Of a DNA stretch of 50,611 nt, positions 48,258-50,611 are shown in pieces. Origin of the DNA: DATAXV01 sp036272915. GTDB lineage: Bacteria; Chloroflexota; Dormibacteria; Dormibacterales; Dormibacteraceae. The stretch's first letter is position 1. Every line of letters starts with the position of its first letter. The translations under genes and the position numbers were made by a program. The stretch is taken from positions 1-50,611 of the forward strand of contig DATAXV010000093.1 in NCBI GenBank assembly GCA_036272915.1. Reading direction: 5' to 3'. The notes under the pieces are model-generated. The model did no database searches and had not been told where the DNA came from. It saw only the letters and a program-made list of their open reading frames with translations.

Positions 48258-49277
48258 TCAGCGGGGGAGGGGGAACCGCTGGACGACCAGCTCGGCGCCC
48301 ATCCCGCTGATCATCAACCGCTCCTTGGTGTCGCTGAGAAGGCGCCGGGTCCAGCCGGTGAGGCCGCCGTCGACCAGCTCCAGCATCGCGCCGCCGCCAT
48401 CGCCGGCGCGGACGTGCAAGCAGGCCGTCTCGTAGTAGGCGGCGCGGGCGGGCGGGGACGGCTCGAAGGAGCAGGCGACCCCTGGAAAGCGGGAGGCCAG
48501 GGGCTCCAGCACGGCCGCCTCGAGCAGCGGCGCCCTTCCTCCGGCGAGGTCGGTCAACGCGACCTCGACCCTGCCCACAGGCGCCCCCCTGGAGCGGAGC
48601 TCGCCGAGGAGTGACACATAGAAGGTGAGGTGGAGCAGCAGCGATTCCATCTCGAAGCCGAGCGAGCCCACGTCGCGCCCGGCGGTGGCCAGGGCCAGGA
48701 GCCGGAAGTGAGAGCGGGCCGAGGAGCTGGCATAGCGCTGGGGGCGGAGGACCCGCTGGCTGGTGGCCAGGCCCACCCGCTCCGAGCTCCGCGGATTCGT
48801 CGCGCGGATTCGGCGCCGGCGGAGGGCGCACTCCAGGGCCAGCGCCGAGGTGGAGTCGGCCGTGACCTCGGTGTTGCGGATGGTGGTGACCACCCGGTTC
48901 TGGTCGATGGTGGCGACGGCCGAGTTGGCGCCCAGCGGGCAGACCGGCGAGAGCTCGATCGCGCGGTGCCCCTCCGGCAGGAGGGAGTAGGCGAGCAGGT
49001 CGAGGGCGGCCAGGGCGGAGGGGTCGGCGGGGGACGGCTCGACCATGCGGTCGCGGCCGTACTGCTCGAGCAGCTCCGCCGGCCGGACGGCTCGCGCCCG
49101 GCGTTGGAAGACGGCGAGCAGCAGCGACTGCAGGTCGGCGCCGGGGAGCCGGCCGGCGAGACCGTCGAGAAGACCGGGCAGATGCGCCCGGCGCTCGATG
49201 CGGTCGACCCAGCGCCGGCGCTCCGAGTCCGGCCCGGATGGGTCAGGCGATCGCCCCTCGCTCATGGTTCGCACCAT
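48258..49277 (-). CDS. Uncharacterised conserved-looking protein
   Basis: 339 aa from the ATG at 49277; an ATG four codons in (49265) may be the real start. Residues 100-150 contain the striking stretch AIELSPVCPLGANSAVATIDQNRVVTTIRNTEVTADST, which from memory resembles an uncharacterised family of Gram-positives; I cannot name it. The C-terminal half has FEMESLLLHLTFYVSLLGELRSRG and FSFEP-like strands. No signal peptide, membrane segment or known catalytic motif. It is transcribed away from the tRNA-Met and tilS genes. A 14-base near-palindrome at its start is shared with the gene at 922-1317. Confidence 0.6.
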   Translation of the reverse strand: MVRTMSEGRSPDPSGPDSERRRWVDRIERRAHLPGLLDGLAGRLPGADLQSLLLAVFQRRARAVRPAELLEQYGRDRMVEPSPADPSALAALDLLAYSLLPEGHRAIELSPVCPLGANSAVATIDQNRVVTTIRNTEVTADSTSALALECALRRRRIRATNPRSSERVGLATSQRVLRPQRYASSSARSHFRLLALATAGRDVGSLGFEMESLLLHLTFYVSLLGELRSRGAPVGRVEVALTDLAGGRAPLLEAAVLEPLASRFPGVACSFEPSPPARAAYYETACLHVRAGDGGGAMLELVDGGLTGWTRRLLSDTKERLMISGMGAELVVQRFPLPR

Positions 49278-49327
49278 GGTGCCATCCCGCCGCCGGGACC
49301 GCCCCGGAACGGCGGCGCCGCTGCAGG

Positions 49328-49333
49328 TACAAT
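49328..49333 (+). promoter_or_regulatory. Possible -10 of the second tRNA-Met
   Basis: TACAAT after GG, 65 bases before the tRNA. No -35 is obvious. It would leave a leader of about 60 bases, unlike the initiator tRNA. Confidence 0.35.
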
Positions 49334-49398
49334 CGGTCAGCGATCGGCGGGGATCGGCCTCGCCGTGGTCGGCGCCGTGGGGCGCGGCCAGCCCTGCT

Positions 49399-49473
49399 GG
49401 CGATGTAGCTCAGTGGTAGAGCGCACCACTCATAATGGTGTCGTCGGTGGTTCGATCCCACCCATCGCCACCA
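49399..49473 (+). tRNA. tRNA-Met (CAT), elongator type
   Basis: 75 bases with encoded CCA. Acceptor GGCGATG (49399-49405) pairs with CATCGCC (49463-49469). D stem GCTC/GAGC; anticodon arm CACCA-CTCATAA-TGGTG; T arm GGTGG-TTCGATC-CCACC. It lacks the three G:C pairs of initiators. The neighbouring tilS raises the possibility of tRNA-Ile2, whose CAT is changed to lysidine-CAT, but the overall sequence is closer to elongator Met. Confidence 0.93.
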
Positions 49474-49524
49474 TCTGATCCGGCCCGGCTCAGGCCGACG
49501 GCCGAAATCCTCCTCCCGGCGCGG

Positions 49525-49530
49525 TAGCGT
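49525..49530 (+). promoter_or_regulatory. -10 of leaderless tilS
   Basis: TAGCGT ends six bases before the GTG start at 49537. No ribosome site is present. The hexamer is weak, so this rests on the spacing shared with the other leaderless genes. Confidence 0.35.
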
Positions 49531-49536
49531 GGTCGC

Positions 49537-50611
49537 GTGGCCCAGGCCTCCGCCGCCCCCCTCGCCAACGCAGTGCCGCCGGAGTCGGCGCGCCCGCTGC
49601 TGGTCGCGGTGTCCGGCGGGCCTGACTCGACCGCCCTGCTCCGCTGGCTAGAGGGGCTCGGCCGCCCGCTCGTCGCCGCCCACTTCGACCACGCCCTGCG
49701 TGACGACTCGGCCGCCGACGCCGCCCACGTCGCCCGGCTCTGCGCCGAGCTCGGCGTCGAGCTGGTCAGCGAGCGCCGCCGGGTGCCGATGCCCGCGGGC
49801 TCGGTGCAGGCGGCGGCGCGCACCCTCCGCTACGACTTCCTGGAGCGCGCCCGGGCCGGAGCCGGCTGCGAGCTGATCGCCATCGCCCACACCGCCGACG
49901 ACGTCGTCGAGGGGGCGCTCATCCACCTCCTTCGGGGAAGCGGACTGGCCGGCCTGCGGGGCATGCCCGAGAGGCGCCCGCCCTACGTCCGGCCGCTCCT
50001 CCACACCTGGCGCGCCGAGATCGACGCCTATCTCGCCGGATGCGGCCTGACCGCTCTGCAGGACCCCTCCAACGCCAGGGTCGACCGCTACGCCCGAGCG
50101 CGGGTCCGCCACGTCCTTCTGCCCGCCCTCGAGCGCGAGCGCCCGGGGATCACGCGCCGGGTGCGCGCCGTCGCCGCCCGCGCCGCGGCCATGCAGGAGC
50201 GGCTGGAGGCGGAGGCCACGGCCCTGGGAGGCGACCGCCGGCGGCTCCGAGAGGCCCCCCGGATCGTCCGACTCGAAGCCTACCGCCAGCTCTACGGCCG
50301 GCTGCCGGCGCTGGAGCGCCGCCACCTCGACGCCGTCGACCGCCTCCTGCTCGAGGGCCGGACCGGCGACGGCGTCGACCTGCCCGGCGGGCGGCGGGCG
50401 CGGCTCCTGCCGGAGCGGCTCGAGGTCGGCGGCGCGGCGCCTCATACGGCTCCGCCTCGCCTGGAGGCAAGGATCTGCCCCGGCTGCGCCACCGGCCGTG
50501 GCCTGCATCTCCGCCCCGACCTGGACCCGGCGACGCTCCGCGTCGGAGTGCGCCGCCCCGGGCTCCGGCTGCGGACCACCGCCGGCACCCGCAAGCTGCA
50601 GGACCTGCTGG
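49537..50611 (+). CDS. tilS: tRNA(Ile)-lysidine synthetase TilS (3' end beyond window)
   Basis: 358 codons visible from GTG at 49537, open to the window edge. TilS uses ATP to attach lysine to C34 of tRNA-Ile2(CAU), changing its reading to AUA and its charging to isoleucine. The PP-loop is VAVSGGPDSTALLRWL (about residues 25-40). HFDHALRDDSAADAAHVARLC and IAIAHTADDVVEGALIHLLRGSGLAGLRGM are further N-type PP-ATPase signatures, and VRPLL with QDPSNARVDRYARARVRHVLLP completes the catalytic domain. The C-terminal region starting near residue 335 is cut off. It lies 63 bases after the tRNA, the conserved order that continues in other bacteria with hpt and ftsH. Confidence 0.95.
   Translation, partial: MAQASAAPLANAVPPESARPLLVAVSGGPDSTALLRWLEGLGRPLVAAHFDHALRDDSAADAAHVARLCAELGVELVSERRRVPMPAGSVQAAARTLRYDFLERARAGAGCELIAIAHTADDVVEGALIHLLRGSGLAGLRGMPERRPPYVRPLLHTWRAEIDAYLAGCGLTALQDPSNARVDRYARARVRHVLLPALERERPGITRRVRAVAARAAAMQERLEAEATALGGDRRRLREAPRIVRLEAYRQLYGRLPALERRHLDAVDRLLLEGRTGDGVDLPGGRRARLLPERLEVGGAAPHTAPPRLEARICPGCATGRGLHLRPDLDPATLRVGVRRPGLRLRTTAGTRKLQDLL

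Noticed and set aside
49399..49473. tRNA-Ile2 (lysidine) instead of tRNA-Met
   Set aside because: The arm sequences are closer to elongator tRNA-Met; adjacency to tilS alone is not enough, so it is kept only as a minor alternative.

Overview
This window is high-GC bacterial DNA. It reads as a chromosome of a free-living, probably soil-dwelling Terrabacteria lineage. A Dormibacterota, Chloroflexota or deep actinobacterial relative fits best. The reasons are the high GC, the pth-mfd-mazG-divIC-tRNA and tRNA-tilS gene order, the TP-rich secreted proteins with a class F-like sortase, an F420-type nitroreductase family protein, and repeated leaderless promoters (a -10 hexamer 6-7 nt before the start codon). 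The assignment is inference; no rRNA is present.

Left flank (1-7546) is conserved housekeeping DNA: the end of a VOC protein, an rmlD-like reductase, a small membrane protein, ybeY, then pth-mfd-mazG overlapping as an operon, a divIC/ftsB-type division protein, initiator tRNA-Met and a strong terminator. The same block resumes at the right edge (49399-50611) with a second tRNA-Met(CAT) and tilS. In many bacteria these genes sit close together, so about 42 kb of accessory genes separates them here.

Islet (7457-12090): the 3' half of the initiator tRNA is repeated at 12047-12090 (39 of 44 bases identical). This marks an old integration. Between the copies lie an intact AbiEi/AbiEii toxin-antitoxin pair with an operator-like inverted repeat, a lower-GC Gfo/Idh oxidoreductase and a small conserved hypothetical gene. 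No integrase is visible. Just outside the right repeat is a decayed second AbiEi fused to a truncated hypothetical gene.

13-26.7 kb: a possible structured RNA or leader, a secreted protein paired with a heme-binding ferric-reductase-like membrane protein, divergent GH42 and large unclassified glycoside hydrolases, a TauE/SafE permease, an FMN-dependent hydroxyacid dehydrogenase, two broken genes (quinone reductase fragment, phosphotransferase), and a sortase next to an LPDTG protein without a membrane anchor.

26.9-42.5 kb: several regulator/enzyme pairs with visible palindromic operators (TetR/SDR, TetR/FAD monooxygenase/MarR, TetR/deazaflavin nitroreductase), a methyltransferase, a GMC oxidoreductase remnant, a sugar-catabolism set (SDR, two Gfo/Idh, sugar isomerase), ANT-like nucleotidyltransferase and GNAT genes, a secreted GH5-like protein, and a histidine kinase followed in frame by a small zinc-finger ORF.

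42.5-48.3 kb: a long co-directional catabolic and uptake cluster of two cupins, Ldh_2 dehydrogenase, RidA, GntR regulator and a NitT/TauT-type ABC transporter. An uncharacterised gene on the minus strand then precedes the tRNA-tilS junction.
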